Source: Comamonas avium (GTDB taxonomy: Bacteria; Pseudomonadota; Gammaproteobacteria; Burkholderiales; Burkholderiaceae_C). Taken from it: a stretch of 64,000 nt of DNA. Positions 18,695 to 27,794 of the stretch are shown here, in pieces. Numbering within the stretch: the stretch's first letter is position 1; every line of letters starts with the position of its first letter. A program made the translations under genes and the position numbers. Location: positions 144,234 to 208,233 of the forward strand of contig NZ_JACSQK010000001.1 of assembly GCF_014836675.1 (NCBI RefSeq), given 5' to 3'. Below the pieces are notes generated by a model. It did not search any database. It saw only the letters and a list, made by a program, of their open reading frames with translations, and was not told the origin of the DNA.

Positions 18695-19702
18695 ATGGCT
18701 GGTGGTGGACTTTTAATGCTTCTCGATGACATCGCCGCACTGCTCGACGATGTGGCGCTGATGACCAAGGTGGCGGCACGCAAATCCGCCACCATGGCCG
18801 ATGATGTAGCCGGAATGACCAAGGTGGCCATGCAAAAGACGGCGGGTGTGCTGGGCGACGATCTGGCACTCAATGCCGAGCAAGTCTCTGGTGTGCGCTC
18901 CAACCGCGAGTTACCCGTGGTCTGGGGGGTGGCCAAGGGTTCGCTGGTCAACAAGGTGATCTTGGTACCGGCGTTCTTGCTCATCAGCGCTTTTGCCTCC
19001 TGGCTGATTACCCCGCTCTTGATGATTGGCGGGGCATTTTTGTGCTTTGAAGGGGTAGAAAAAATTGTGCACTCCCTGCACAAGCGCAGCAAAACGCACG
19101 ACCCCGTACAAGAAGCCCTTGAGGCCCAGGCACAGGGCCTGGCTCCGTCTTCTGTGCGCCAGAGCAAAGAGCTGGGCATTGACCCTGCCACTTACGAAAA
19201 GCAAAAAATCGGCGGCGCTATTCGAACCGACTTTATTTTGTCGGCAGAAATTCTGGCCATTGCGCTGAGCACCATTGCTGATGAACCACTGCCCAAGCAG
19301 GTGGCGGTGCTGGTGGCAGTCTCGATTGCCATCACCGTGTTTGTGTACGGCTTGGTGGCCGGCATTGTGCGGATGGACGACGTGGGCAACTGGCTCATGC
19401 GCCAGCACAGCAGCGCGGTGCAGGCCATGGGCCGAGGCTTGATTGCGTTTACCCCGTGGCTGATGAAAGGCCTGTCGATCGTCGGCACAGCGGCCATGTT
19501 TCTGGTTGGAGGCAGCTTGCTGGTGCACGGCATCGGCCCCATTCAGGGCTGGATTGAAAGTGCGGTGATACCCCAGGGTGGTGTGGTGCAGGCCGTCGTA
19601 CCCCTGCTGGTACACGTGGTGGTGGGCGCCGCCATTGGTGGCGTCATCGTGCTTTTGGTCACGCTGTGGCAGCGCCTGCGAGGCTCGGCTGCGGCCCACT
19701 GA
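18695..19702 (+). CDS. DUF808 (YedI-like) inner membrane protein
   Basis: About 335 residues. The hallmark N-terminus GLLMLLDDIAALLDDVA is followed by DDVAGMTKVA-type repeats and six or so hydrophobic segments (for example VILVPAFLLISAFASWLI and VAVLVAVSIAITVFVYGL). The E. coli relative YedI has no firm function. The ATG at 18695 is chosen because AAGGA lies 7 nt upstream; the ATG at 18689 is too close to it. Possibly co-transcribed with the rhodanese lipoprotein. Confidence 0.85.
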   Translation: MAGGGLLMLLDDIAALLDDVALMTKVAARKSATMADDVAGMTKVAMQKTAGVLGDDLALNAEQVSGVRSNRELPVVWGVAKGSLVNKVILVPAFLLISAFASWLITPLLMIGGAFLCFEGVEKIVHSLHKRSKTHDPVQEALEAQAQGLAPSSVRQSKELGIDPATYEKQKIGGAIRTDFILSAEILAIALSTIADEPLPKQVAVLVAVSIAITVFVYGLVAGIVRMDDVGNWLMRQHSSAVQAMGRGLIAFTPWLMKGLSIVGTAAMFLVGGSLLVHGIGPIQGWIESAVIPQGGVVQAVVPLLVHVVVGAAIGGVIVLLVTLWQRLRGSAAAH

Positions 19703-19763
19703 ATACGGCGTGTTGCGAAATTCCAACATTTCTGAAAGCACTGAAATGTGCCTTGGTGGTGGA

Positions 19764-19777
19764 TTGATATAAGGCAA
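19764..19777 (+). promoter_or_regulatory. Possible FNR/Anr-like site upstream of ompW
   Basis: TTGATATAAGGCAA has a perfect left half and a right half with two mismatches to the FNR consensus TTGAT-N4-ATCAA. ompW is FNR-controlled in enterobacteria, which is why it is noted. Confidence 0.3.
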
Positions 19778-19849
19778 ACCCTTGGGTGGGGCGCAGTGAT
19801 GCAATGGGTTTCACGGGGGTTGTCCCCGGACTTTTACTGATCACCCATT

Positions 19850-20458
19850 ATGAAAAAGACTCTGCTGGCTGTGGCCGCTCTGTGTGCGTTGACTTCCGGT
19901 GCTGCAATGGCGCAGCAGCAAGATGGCAAGTGGCAAGTGCGCCTGCGCGCTGTGAACATTGATGCAGCCAATAAAGGCTCGGCGGCTGACGCACTGGGTT
20001 TGAGCATCAATGACAAAGTGATTCCTGAAGTGGACATCAGCTACTACTTCACGCCTAACTTTGCTGCCGAACTGATCTTGACTTACCCTCAAAAGCACAA
20101 TGTGCGCTCCACGGTTGTCGGTGGCAAGATTGGTACGCTGAAGCACTTGCCTCCCACTCTGCTGGCCCAGTACCACTTCACCAACTTTGGTGCATTCAAG
20201 CCTTATGTGGGCGCTGGTGTTAACTACACACGTTTTTCGGGCGTGGATTTGCTGGATGGTGCTGCTGATGTGAAGCGCAACAGCTTTGGCGGCGCACTGC
20301 AAGTGGGCTTTGACTACGCACTGGACAAGAACTGGTCGCTGAACTTTGACATCAAGAAGGTTTACATCGATACGGACGTGTCTTTGGCCGGTAACAAAGT
20401 TGGCAAGTTCAAAGTTGACCCAGTGCTGGTCGGCGTGGGCGTTGGCTACCGCTTCTAA
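19850..20458 (+). CDS. ompW: OmpW-family outer membrane protein
   Basis: 202-residue eight-stranded beta-barrel of the OmpW family, thought to pass small hydrophobic compounds. A signal peptide is cleaved after AMA (about residue 21). Family motifs are AELILTYPQKHNV, LPPTLLAQYHF, KPYVGAGVNYT and the C-terminal GVGYRF with terminal phenylalanine for BAM recognition. It is monocistronic, followed by a strong terminator. A weak FNR-like box lies about 75 bp upstream. Confidence 0.92.
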   Translation: MKKTLLAVAALCALTSGAAMAQQQDGKWQVRLRAVNIDAANKGSAADALGLSINDKVIPEVDISYYFTPNFAAELILTYPQKHNVRSTVVGGKIGTLKHLPPTLLAQYHFTNFGAFKPYVGAGVNYTRFSGVDLLDGAADVKRNSFGGALQVGFDYALDKNWSLNFDIKKVYIDTDVSLAGNKVGKFKVDPVLVGVGVGYRF

Positions 20459-20489
20459 TTTCCAACTCTCCTCCTCCAAGGGGCTTTTA

Positions 20490-20518
20490 AACCGCTGTGC
20501 TTCACAGCGGTTTTTTTT
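20490..20518 (+). terminator. Terminator of ompW
   Basis: 10-bp stem AACCGCTGTG / CACAGCGGTT, 3-nt loop, then eight T. Confidence 0.9.
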
Positions 20519-20553
20519 CGTCTGCTCTTTGTGTTTGTCGAAGGCATGAAAGA

Positions 20554-20572
20554 AGCCCGCACAAGGCGGGCT
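20554..20572 (-). terminator. Terminator of metY
   Basis: AGCCCGC-ACAAG-GCGGGCT hairpin just downstream of the metY stop on the minus strand, followed there by a T-rich TTCTTTC. Confidence 0.7.
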
Positions 20573-20591
20573 GCTGGTGGGGCTGAGCAGA

Positions 20592-21875
20592 TTAAACCTT
20601 GGACAAGGCCTGCTCCAGATCTGCCTGCAAGTCATCGATGTGTTCAATGCCCACAGACAGGCGCACCATGCCTTCCGTGACACCAGCCTTGGCCAGCTCT
20701 GCGGCATCCAGCTGGCGGTGGGTGGTGGAGGCCGGGTGTGTGGCCAGCGACTTGGCATCTCCAATATTGACCAGCCGCGTAAACAGCTGCAGCGCATCCA
20801 GAAAACGCGCACCTGCGGCGCGTGCATCGCCTGCCGTGCTTTTAAGGCTGAACGACAAGATGCCAGAGGCACGGCCACCGGATTGCTTTTGCACAATCGC
20901 ATGGTCGGGGTGGTCTTGAAGGCCCGCGTAGCGCACCCATTCCACCTTGGGGTGCTTTTGCAGCGTTTCGGCGATCTTTTGCGTGTTCTCGCAGATGCGG
21001 TCCATGCGCAGCGCCAGCGTTTCAATGCCTTGAAGAATCTGGAATGCATTCTGCGGCGAGATGGCGGCGCCCATATTGCGCAGCGGCACCACGCGGGCGC
21101 GGCCAATGTAGGCAGCTTCGCCCAGTGCTTCGGTATAGACCACGCCGTGGTAGCTCACATCGGGCTCGTTGAGGCGATTGAAGCGTTGCTTGTGCTGTGC
21201 CCAGGGGAATTTGCCGCTGTCCACAATCGCACCGCCCACACTGGTGCCGTGGCCACCCAGGTACTTGGTCAGCGAGTGCACAACAATGTCTGCGCCGTGT
21301 TCAATGGGGCGCAGCAGATAAGGCGATGGGACGGTGTTGTCCACAATCAGCGGCACACCATGGGCATGGGCCACATCGGCCAGTGCACGGATATCGGTCA
21401 CATTGCCCAGTGGGTTGCCGATAGATTCAATAAAGATGGCTTTGGTTCTGGCATCAATCAGCTTGCCAAAGCTGGCCGGATCGCGGGCATCGGCAAAACG
21501 CACTTCGATGCCTTGCTGCGGGAAAGTGTGTGCAAACAGGTTGTAGGTGCCGCCATACAGGGTGCTGGCGCTGACGATGTTGTCACCTGATTCCGCGATG
21601 GTCTGGATGGCCGCCGTGATAGCGGCCATGCCCGATGCCAGTGCCAGCGCTGCAATGCCGCCTTCCAGTGCAGCCACCCGTTTTTCCAGCACGTCGGTGG
21701 TTGGATTCATGATGCGGGTGTAGATATTGCCCGCTACCTTCAGGTCAAACAGGTCCGCACCATGCTGTGCACTGTCAAAGGCGTAGGCCACCGTTTGGTA
21801 AATAGGCACAGCCACAGCTTTGGTCGTGGGGTCTGGGCTATAGCCCGCGTGGACAGCCAAGGTTTCCAGGCGCAT
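20592..21875 (-). CDS. metY: O-acetylhomoserine sulfhydrylase
   Basis: 427-residue PLP enzyme of the Cys/Met metabolism family that makes homocysteine from O-acetylhomoserine and sulfide. It starts with the typical [13 protein letters not shown]. The PLP lysine lies in [12 protein letters not shown], and [13 protein letters not shown] is characteristic of the MetY branch. A GGAGAC ribosome site precedes the ATG. It is monocistronic with its own terminator. A long frame on the same strand across 19841-21106 is a shadow. Confidence 0.93.
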   Translation of the reverse strand: MRLETLAVHAGYSPDPTTKAVAVPIYQTVAYAFDSAQHGADLFDLKVAGNIYTRIMNPTTDVLEKRVAALEGGIAALALASGMAAITAAIQTIAESGDNIVSASTLYGGTYNLFAHTFPQQGIEVRFADARDPASFGKLIDARTKAIFIESIGNPLGNVTDIRALADVAHAHGVPLIVDNTVPSPYLLRPIEHGADIVVHSLTKYLGGHGTSVGGAIVDSGKFPWAQHKQRFNRLNEPDVSYHGVVYTEALGEAAYIGRARVVPLRNMGAAISPQNAFQILQGIETLALRMDRICENTQKIAETLQKHPKVEWVRYAGLQDHPDHAIVQKQSGGRASGILSFSLKSTAGDARAAGARFLDALQLFTRLVNIGDAKSLATHPASTTHRQLDAAELAKAGVTEGMVRLSVGIEHIDDLQADLEQALSKV

Positions 21876-22025
21876 GTTCTTGTCTCCGATGGTTGGTTTT
21901 GATTGCCAGCCATTGTGAGAACAAAAAACGGTTGCGCCAACTACGCAAATGCTATGTGCTTATGTCACATCAAACAAAAGCAGCCATTGTTGGACATGGG
22001 CTGCTGATGCCTGCAAGACAAGCGT

Positions 22026-22754
22026 TTAGCCAGTGTTTTTCTTGCCTTCTGGGGCGCGCAGCAAGGCAGCGCGGTGTGGCCGGTGCGTGGGTTCAGTCGA
22101 TGTCTGGCGCGGCACACGCGGTGCACGCTGGGGTTGCGGTGCAGCGGCAGGTTGTGCCGCTTCCCACGTGGGTAAGGCGGCATAGACCATGGCTGGACCA
22201 TGGGCGTCATTGGCCGCATAACGGATCTGCGCGTCGTTCAAGGTCTTGACGGACCAGTTGCTGGTGGATTGCTTTTTGGATTTGTGAAAGTTCTGTCCCA
22301 GCACCAGCGCAACTGCTGCACGAACACCGGTGGATGCCCCAAAACCGTAGCGCTTGAACACGCGGTCGAGGTCGAGGATGTTGGCCAGCTCTGCCCCCAG
22401 ACGTTTGGGCAGGGTGGATTTGTCATTATCCAGCCCAAAACCTACCTTGCAGATGCCCGGATGGGCGACGATTTCGCGTGCCAGCGCCATGGCTTGCGGG
22501 TGGTGCAATTGCAAGATCCAGGCGGCGGTGGGTGTGGCCAGCTGCACCACATGGGGTCCGGTATCTACCTGAGCCACATGAAAAAGTGGCTTGCTTTCCG
22601 TGTCAAATCCCAGGGCTGTCTGCGCCAGCAATTGCGCCCGTGCCGCATCAAACTGCTCAGCGGTGGCTGGAATGAAAATGGCAGCATCAGGCAGTGCTGC
22701 ATAGGAGGGCAGCAGCAGACTTTCTTCTTTGGATGGTGGTTTGCGGCGCGACAT
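22026..22754 (-). CDS. DEDD-family 3'-5' exonuclease (RNase D-like)
   Basis: 242 residues with a single DEDDy exonuclease domain like that of RNase D or the WRN exonuclease. Motif I is GFDTES (about residue 50), motif II is FGLDND, and motif III is YAANDA with the catalytic tyrosine. The HRDC domains of true RNase D are absent. The C-terminal 45 residues are low-complexity, rich in Pro, Ala and Arg. The substrate, RNA or DNA ends, is not known. ATG at 22754 is used; the frame two codons longer starts at TTG. Confidence 0.8.
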   Translation of the reverse strand: MSRRKPPSKEESLLLPSYAALPDAAIFIPATAEQFDAARAQLLAQTALGFDTESKPLFHVAQVDTGPHVVQLATPTAAWILQLHHPQAMALAREIVAHPGICKVGFGLDNDKSTLPKRLGAELANILDLDRVFKRYGFGASTGVRAAVALVLGQNFHKSKKQSTSNWSVKTLNDAQIRYAANDAHGPAMVYAALPTWEAAQPAAAPQPQRAPRVPRQTSTEPTHRPHRAALLRAPEGKKNTG

Positions 22755-22893
22755 GTGCAAAAGGTACAGCGTTCAACGAAGCTGCCATAGTCAGGCAGGT
22801 ATCGTTTTTTATTTCAATCAGACGGTTTGCCAACGTCAAGCCTGCAGCGGCTGGGAGTGCACCAGTGCTTTTTCTCCCGCCATCACTACAGAA

Positions 22894-24900
22894 TCACGCT
22901 TTGGCTTGCGGCGGTGCAGGGCGTGTGCGGTAAAACTGCATGGGAGACTCTTGCATCTCTTTGGCATGCTGGTTCAGTACCGAACGCTTCATCTTGCCAA
23001 CAACGTGCATTTCGCAGGGTTTGCAGTCAAAGCGCAGGGTCAGTTTTTCTTTGCCATTGATCAGTTGCAGCGGCTCTGCCTTGATGGTGCCCTTCACGCC
23101 AATCACTCCCTTGGCCTGTTTGGGGCACAGACTCATGGAAAAACGCACGCAGTGCTTGGTGATCATCAGGCTGACTTCACCTTCTTCTTCCTTGCTCTCG
23201 TACGCAGCATCAATCACCTTGACGCCATGCTTGACATAGAAGTCATGGGCTTTCTGGTTGAAAACGTTGGCCAGGTAGGTCAATGTTTCCTCAGGGAAAG
23301 CCACAGGCGGCTCGACGGGCTTGGCGCGGGGCAGGCGCACAAGGCCTGAGAGGCGGGCTTGCTCCAGTGCGTCCAGCGCGTCACGGCGCAGCTGGTTCAG
23401 TGCCGAGGCCGGCACGAACCATGGCTGGCTGATGGCCAGCGAAATATCGTGGACCGTAAAAATAGATGCGCCAAAACGGCCCAGCTGCTCACGCAACGTG
23501 TCCTGTGCCTTGCTGGGATCTGTTGCGGGCTGGTGCTGCTGGGCAATCGACGATGTGCCCACAAAACCGTCTTCGTCTGTCAGCGTCAGCGCAAAACCGT
23601 TCACGGTTTCCATGAACTGCGCCCACAGACCAATGCGGCGGTCACTGGATTTTTTGTCCAGCATGCGCACCCAGTTCATGTCTCGATTGCGGTTGACTTC
23701 CAGTCCCTTGCGCAAGTCTTTGAACTCGGTAATTGCGTTCTTGGGGAATACGCGCCAGATACCTTTTTTGGCATGCATGCACTCGGCACGGTTGATGTGT
23801 ACGCCCACCAGTTCTTTTTGCAGGTCGTAGTAGCACAGACCGTCGCCGTTGTTGATGATGGCGCTCTTGTCATTGATCTCAAACTCAAACCACTTGTCAC
23901 CCACCTGCGTGACCCAGCCAATGGCCCGCCCGGGCGTCTTGGGGGAGTCAAAAGCACCGATGTCGTCCTTGCGGCCGTTGACGAAGTAGTCGGTGAACTC
24001 GCGGTTGAAATTCTGGTCAGGATCGGGGGTGAAGGTGAACGTAGTGGTGCCAGAGGACGAACGTGCCAGCGGCATGTCAGAGAACTCGCGCTCTTGCATG
24101 ATGCCGTCCAGCAGCTTGCGGTAATGCGCCGTAATGTTCTTGACGTAACCCAGATCCTTGTAGCGGCCCTCGATCTTGAAACTGCGCACACCGGCATCTA
24201 CCAAGGCACGCATGTTGTCGGACTGGTTGTTGTCCTTCATCGACAGCACGTGTTTTTCGTGCGCGATGATGCGCCCGCTTTGATCCAGCACTTCGTAGGG
24301 CAGGCGGCAGGCCTGGTTGCAGTCACCCCGGTTGGCGCTGCGCCCCGTGTGGGCATGGGTGATGTAGCACTGGCCCGAATACGCAACGCACAGCGCGCCG
24401 TGGATGAAGTATTCAATGGTGGTGCTGGGGTCGATGGCCTGGTGAACGGCCTTGATCTGCTGCAGATCCAGCTCCCGCGCCAGCACAATCTGGCTCAAAC
24501 CCGCGTCTTGCAGAAAACGGGCTTTTTCGGGTGTGCGGATATCGTTTTGTGTGGAGGCGTGCAACTGGATGGGGGGTAAATCCAGCTCCAGCAAACCCAT
24601 GTCTTGAATGATCAGCGCATCGGCACCAATGTTGTAGACATCCCAAGCCATCTGGCGTGCGCCTTGTAGCTCATCGTCGCGCAAAATAGTGTTGAGCGTG
24701 ATGAAGATGCGGCTGCCAAAGCGGTGGGCATGTTTTACCAGCCGTTCCAGATCGCGGATCTCATTGCCCGCAGTGGCGCGTGCGCCAAAGCCCGTGCCGC
24801 CGATGTAGACGGCATCTGCTCCGTGGTTGATGGCTTCAATGCCAATATCGGCATCGCGGGCCGGGGACAGGAGTTCGAGCTGGTGGGGCAGGAGAGACAT
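22894..24900 (-). CDS. rlhA: U32-family protein, RlhA-like 23S rRNA hydroxylase
   Basis: 668 residues. The N-terminal barrel starts ELLSPARDADIGIEAINHGADAVYIGG and contains the U32 signature and the cysteine cluster (FIHGALCVAYSGQCYI, RGDCNQACRLPYE) that probably binds an iron-sulfur cluster. Two more cysteines are near the C-terminus (FDCKPCEM). Length and layout match E. coli RlhA (YdcP), which forms 5-hydroxycytidine 2501 in 23S rRNA. Older annotations call it peptidase U32 or collagenase-like. The exact paralogue (RlhA rather than TrhP/YegQ) rests on length. Confidence 0.8.
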   Translation of the reverse strand: MSLLPHQLELLSPARDADIGIEAINHGADAVYIGGTGFGARATAGNEIRDLERLVKHAHRFGSRIFITLNTILRDDELQGARQMAWDVYNIGADALIIQDMGLLELDLPPIQLHASTQNDIRTPEKARFLQDAGLSQIVLARELDLQQIKAVHQAIDPSTTIEYFIHGALCVAYSGQCYITHAHTGRSANRGDCNQACRLPYEVLDQSGRIIAHEKHVLSMKDNNQSDNMRALVDAGVRSFKIEGRYKDLGYVKNITAHYRKLLDGIMQEREFSDMPLARSSSGTTTFTFTPDPDQNFNREFTDYFVNGRKDDIGAFDSPKTPGRAIGWVTQVGDKWFEFEINDKSAIINNGDGLCYYDLQKELVGVHINRAECMHAKKGIWRVFPKNAITEFKDLRKGLEVNRNRDMNWVRMLDKKSSDRRIGLWAQFMETVNGFALTLTDEDGFVGTSSIAQQHQPATDPSKAQDTLREQLGRFGASIFTVHDISLAISQPWFVPASALNQLRRDALDALEQARLSGLVRLPRAKPVEPPVAFPEETLTYLANVFNQKAHDFYVKHGVKVIDAAYESKEEEGEVSLMITKHCVRFSMSLCPKQAKGVIGVKGTIKAEPLQLINGKEKLTLRFDCKPCEMHVVGKMKRSVLNQHAKEMQESPMQFYRTRPAPPQAKA

Positions 24901-25090
24901 AGGGGGCGAATTATCCCAGCGTCGACTGCTTTTGTGGAGACCGGGGGATATTGCAAGTGCTGGCCGCTGTGTTGGGGCTTGACCTGCAGCTGGCTGCGTG
25001 CTGGCTTCGTTTTTGTCCTATAGCTATTTCAAGTGTTTCAGGCAGGGTAAAGAGTTCGCTCATGCCATGTTGGACTTCAGGCAGGAATTT

Positions 25091-26302
25091 ATGGATATTC
25101 AATTCAACACCTACTACACCCTGATCTGGGCGGCTTTGGTCTTGTTGCTGGGAAAGTTTCTGGTCAGCCGCATACGCTGGCTGCGGGACTTCAATATTCC
25201 GGAGCCCGTGGCTGGAGGCTTGATCGCAGCTACGGGTTGCTACGTGCTGTACGCGGTCATGGGCTACCGCTTGAGTTTTGATGGAGAGCTGCAAACAGCG
25301 TTCATGCTGGTGTTTTTCTCCTCGATCGGTCTGAGCGCCAACTTCGCCAAACTCAAGGCTGGGGGGCGCTCTCTGTTTGTCTTTTTGCTGGTGATTGCAG
25401 TGTTTATCGGCCTGCAAAATGCGGTGGGTATCAGCATGGCGAGCTTGCTGGGACTGGATCCGCTGATTGGGTTGATTGCGGGGTCCATGACGCTGCTCGG
25501 TGGCCACGGAACAGCGGGCGCCTGGGGCAGCATTTTGGAGTATGAGCATGGTGTGCAGGGTGCCATGACGCTGGGCATGGCGTGTGCAACCTTTGGGCTG
25601 GTGATCGGTGGACTGGTCGGAGGGCCTTTGGCCAAATGGCTGATCCGGCGCAATCAGCTGCAGGGGCCTGAAGGTAACAGCGAAGACATGGTGGACGCGG
25701 CCTCACCCAATTTTGAGTCACCGCGCAAAACGCGTCTGATAACTACCGATGCCACCATTGAAACCTTGGCACTCTTTGCAGGGTGCCTGGCTTTTGCACA
25801 ATTGATGACAGAGTTGACGGCAGGAGCCAGTTTTCAGTTGCCCACCTTTGTATGGGCGCTGGGGGCAGGCGTGCTGATCCGCAATGCACTGGACTATGTG
25901 TTTCACTTTGAGGTGTTTGATCGCGCCATCGATGTGTTTGGCAGCGCCGCATTGTCTATTTATCTGGCCATTGCGCTGCTGTCGCTCAAGCTGTGGGAGC
26001 TGGCGGGGCTTGCTGGTCCCTTGGTGATTATTCTGGCTGTGCAGGCGGTGGTGATGGTGCTGTATGTGGCGCTGGTGACGTTTCGTGTCATGGGCCGCGA
26101 CTACGACGCTGCAGTACTGAGCGCAGGCAACTGTGGTTTTGGCATGGGCGCTACCCCGACGGCGGTGGCCAATATGCAGGCTATTACCAACCAGTACGGC
26201 CCTTCGCACAAGGCGTTCTTGATCGTGCCCATGGTGGGAGCTTTCTTCATTGATTTGCTCAACGCCATCTTTCTGCAGTTCTTTATCAAGCTGCTGGCGT
26301 AA
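25091..26302 (+). CDS. gltS: Sodium/glutamate symporter
   Basis: 403-residue inner membrane carrier importing glutamate with sodium, close in length to E. coli GltS (401). About ten hydrophobic segments form two inverted halves. The conserved pore loops GSMTLLGGHGTAGAWG and GNCGFGMGATPTAVANMQ are both present. The ATG at 25091 (MDIQFNTYYTL) has an AGGA site; the frame extends upstream but without similarity. It lies 35 bp before tadA in the same direction. Confidence 0.92.
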   Translation: MDIQFNTYYTLIWAALVLLLGKFLVSRIRWLRDFNIPEPVAGGLIAATGCYVLYAVMGYRLSFDGELQTAFMLVFFSSIGLSANFAKLKAGGRSLFVFLLVIAVFIGLQNAVGISMASLLGLDPLIGLIAGSMTLLGGHGTAGAWGSILEYEHGVQGAMTLGMACATFGLVIGGLVGGPLAKWLIRRNQLQGPEGNSEDMVDAASPNFESPRKTRLITTDATIETLALFAGCLAFAQLMTELTAGASFQLPTFVWALGAGVLIRNALDYVFHFEVFDRAIDVFGSAALSIYLAIALLSLKLWELAGLAGPLVIILAVQAVVMVLYVALVTFRVMGRDYDAAVLSAGNCGFGMGATPTAVANMQAITNQYGPSHKAFLIVPMVGAFFIDLLNAIFLQFFIKLLA

Positions 26303-26337
26303 ATGGCATGGCACATGCCACGGGATAATGTGCGGTT

Positions 26338-27732
26338 ATGAGTGTTGCAAGCCCTGATCATGACCACTGGATGCGCCATGCCTTGCGCCTGGCCCAGCAA
26401 GCTGCTGGCGCAGGTGAGGTGCCTGTGGGCGCTGTGGTGGTCAAAGATGGACAAGTTGTGGGGCAGGGAGCGAACGCTCCACTGGCAAGCCAAGACCCAA
26501 CAGCCCATGCGGAAGTTGTGGCGCTGCGTGCTGCCGCACGACAGCTGGGCAACTATCGGCTGGATGGATGCACTCTCTATGTGACGCTCGAGCCGTGCAC
26601 CATGTGCAGCGGAGCCATGCTGCACGCGCGCCTAGATACGGTGGTTTATGGAGCTGCTGAACCCAAGACGGGGGCCGCAGGCTCTGTGCTGGACGTTTTC
26701 AGCTATCCGCAGATCAACCACCAGACGCAAGTTGTACGCGGGGTGCTGGCCGAGGAATGTGCTGCAATACTGGCTCAATTTTTTCAGCAGCGACGTGCCG
26801 CCAACAAAACGCTGGCACTGGCCAATCACCCTTTGAAAGACACTGCGCTGCGCAATCCAGACAGCGCTTTTTGTGATCTGCCCAGTTGGCCGTACCAGCC
26901 GCAATGGCACAGTGGCTGGCCCGTGCTGGCTGGGCTGCGCATGGCCGTGGTTGATGAGGGCCCCCGCCACGCTCCCATCACATGGCTATGTTTGCACGGT
27001 GCCGCCAGCTGGGGTTATGCCTTTTGCCATTGGTTGTCGCCATTGCAGCAGGCGGGGCACCGCGTGGTGGTGCCGGATTTGCCTGGCTTTGGCCGCAGCG
27101 ACCAGCCCAAGCGCGATAAGGCGCACAGTGCACAGTGGCATATACAGGTGCTGCAAACACTGGTGCAGCACCTTGATCTGAACAACGTAGTGCTGATCGG
27201 TGAAGGCGATGGCGCGCGGCTGGGCCTTGCGGTGGCGCAGGCCATGCCTGAGCGCTTTGCAGGGGGCTGGCTCATGGATGCATGGCCAGATGCCAATTTG
27301 CCAAAGCCGTTGGCACAATGGCTGCATGCAGCGGCCAGCAAGCCGCGCTGGGATGTGGCGCAAGGTTTCAATCAAGCAGGTTTGTGGCCTGTAGGGAAAG
27401 CGGAAAAAGCGCCCATAGCGATACCTTTTGAAAACGCAGGCCATCGTGCAGCCCTCAAAGCCTGGCCTTCGGTACAGGCGCAACTGCCACCGGTTGCGCA
27501 GACGTTATTGGGCGATTGGCTCCAGCAAGGGCGCTGCCTGATTACGCGCAGTGCCAGCAACACCTTGATGCCAGCGGCCGCGTGGTACAGCGCGTGGCTG
27601 GCAGCAGTACCTGCTTTGGCGCAGCACCCTCAAGCATTGCAACAGACCCCAATGCCTCCTCTGGTTCCGGAGCAGGCGGCAGCCAGCGTGCGCCAGGCTA
27701 TGGAATACTTTGCGCCATTCGCTAAGGTTTAG
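26338..27732 (+). CDS. tadA: tRNA adenosine deaminase TadA fused to a degenerate alpha/beta-hydrolase domain
   Basis: 464 residues in one uninterrupted frame. Residues 1-155 are TadA, which converts A34 to inosine in tRNA-Arg: H57-A-E59 with the zinc cysteines C87 and C90 in PCTMC. Residues about 185-460 resemble haloalkane dehalogenases, with a WLCLHGAASWGYAF oxyanion region and VVPDLPGFGRSDQP. The nucleophile elbow reads GEGDG (288-292), with glycine at the nucleophile position, and the usual catalytic histidine near the C-terminus is not found. The extra domain therefore looks non-catalytic. TadA alone is normally 150-170 residues. Confidence 0.9.
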   Translation: MSVASPDHDHWMRHALRLAQQAAGAGEVPVGAVVVKDGQVVGQGANAPLASQDPTAHAEVVALRAAARQLGNYRLDGCTLYVTLEPCTMCSGAMLHARLDTVVYGAAEPKTGAAGSVLDVFSYPQINHQTQVVRGVLAEECAAILAQFFQQRRAANKTLALANHPLKDTALRNPDSAFCDLPSWPYQPQWHSGWPVLAGLRMAVVDEGPRHAPITWLCLHGAASWGYAFCHWLSPLQQAGHRVVVPDLPGFGRSDQPKRDKAHSAQWHIQVLQTLVQHLDLNNVVLIGEGDGARLGLAVAQAMPERFAGGWLMDAWPDANLPKPLAQWLHAAASKPRWDVAQGFNQAGLWPVGKAEKAPIAIPFENAGHRAALKAWPSVQAQLPPVAQTLLGDWLQQGRCLITRSASNTLMPAAAWYSAWLAAVPALAQHPQALQQTPMPPLVPEQAAASVRQAMEYFAPFAKV

Positions 27733-27765
27733 GCCTTAGCCACACAGACACCATCACATACGGAG

Positions 27766-27787
27766 CATGCCGCACAGTTGCGGCATG
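27766..27787 (+). promoter_or_regulatory. Hairpin touching the ldcA ribosome site
   Basis: Perfect 9-bp stem CATGCCGCA / TGCGGCATG with a 4-nt loop. Its last base is the first G of the GGAG before the TTG start at 27795. No T-run follows, so it is not a typical terminator. Confidence 0.5.
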
Positions 27788-27794
27788 GAGCGCT

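Noticed and set aside
19841..21106. 421-codon minus-strand frame overlapping ompW and metY
   Set aside because: It crosses two well-supported genes, including antisense to ompW and another frame of metY.
23359..24579. 406-codon plus-strand frame inside the U32 gene
   Set aside because: Antisense shadow; the minus strand carries the U32 motifs and cysteine clusters.
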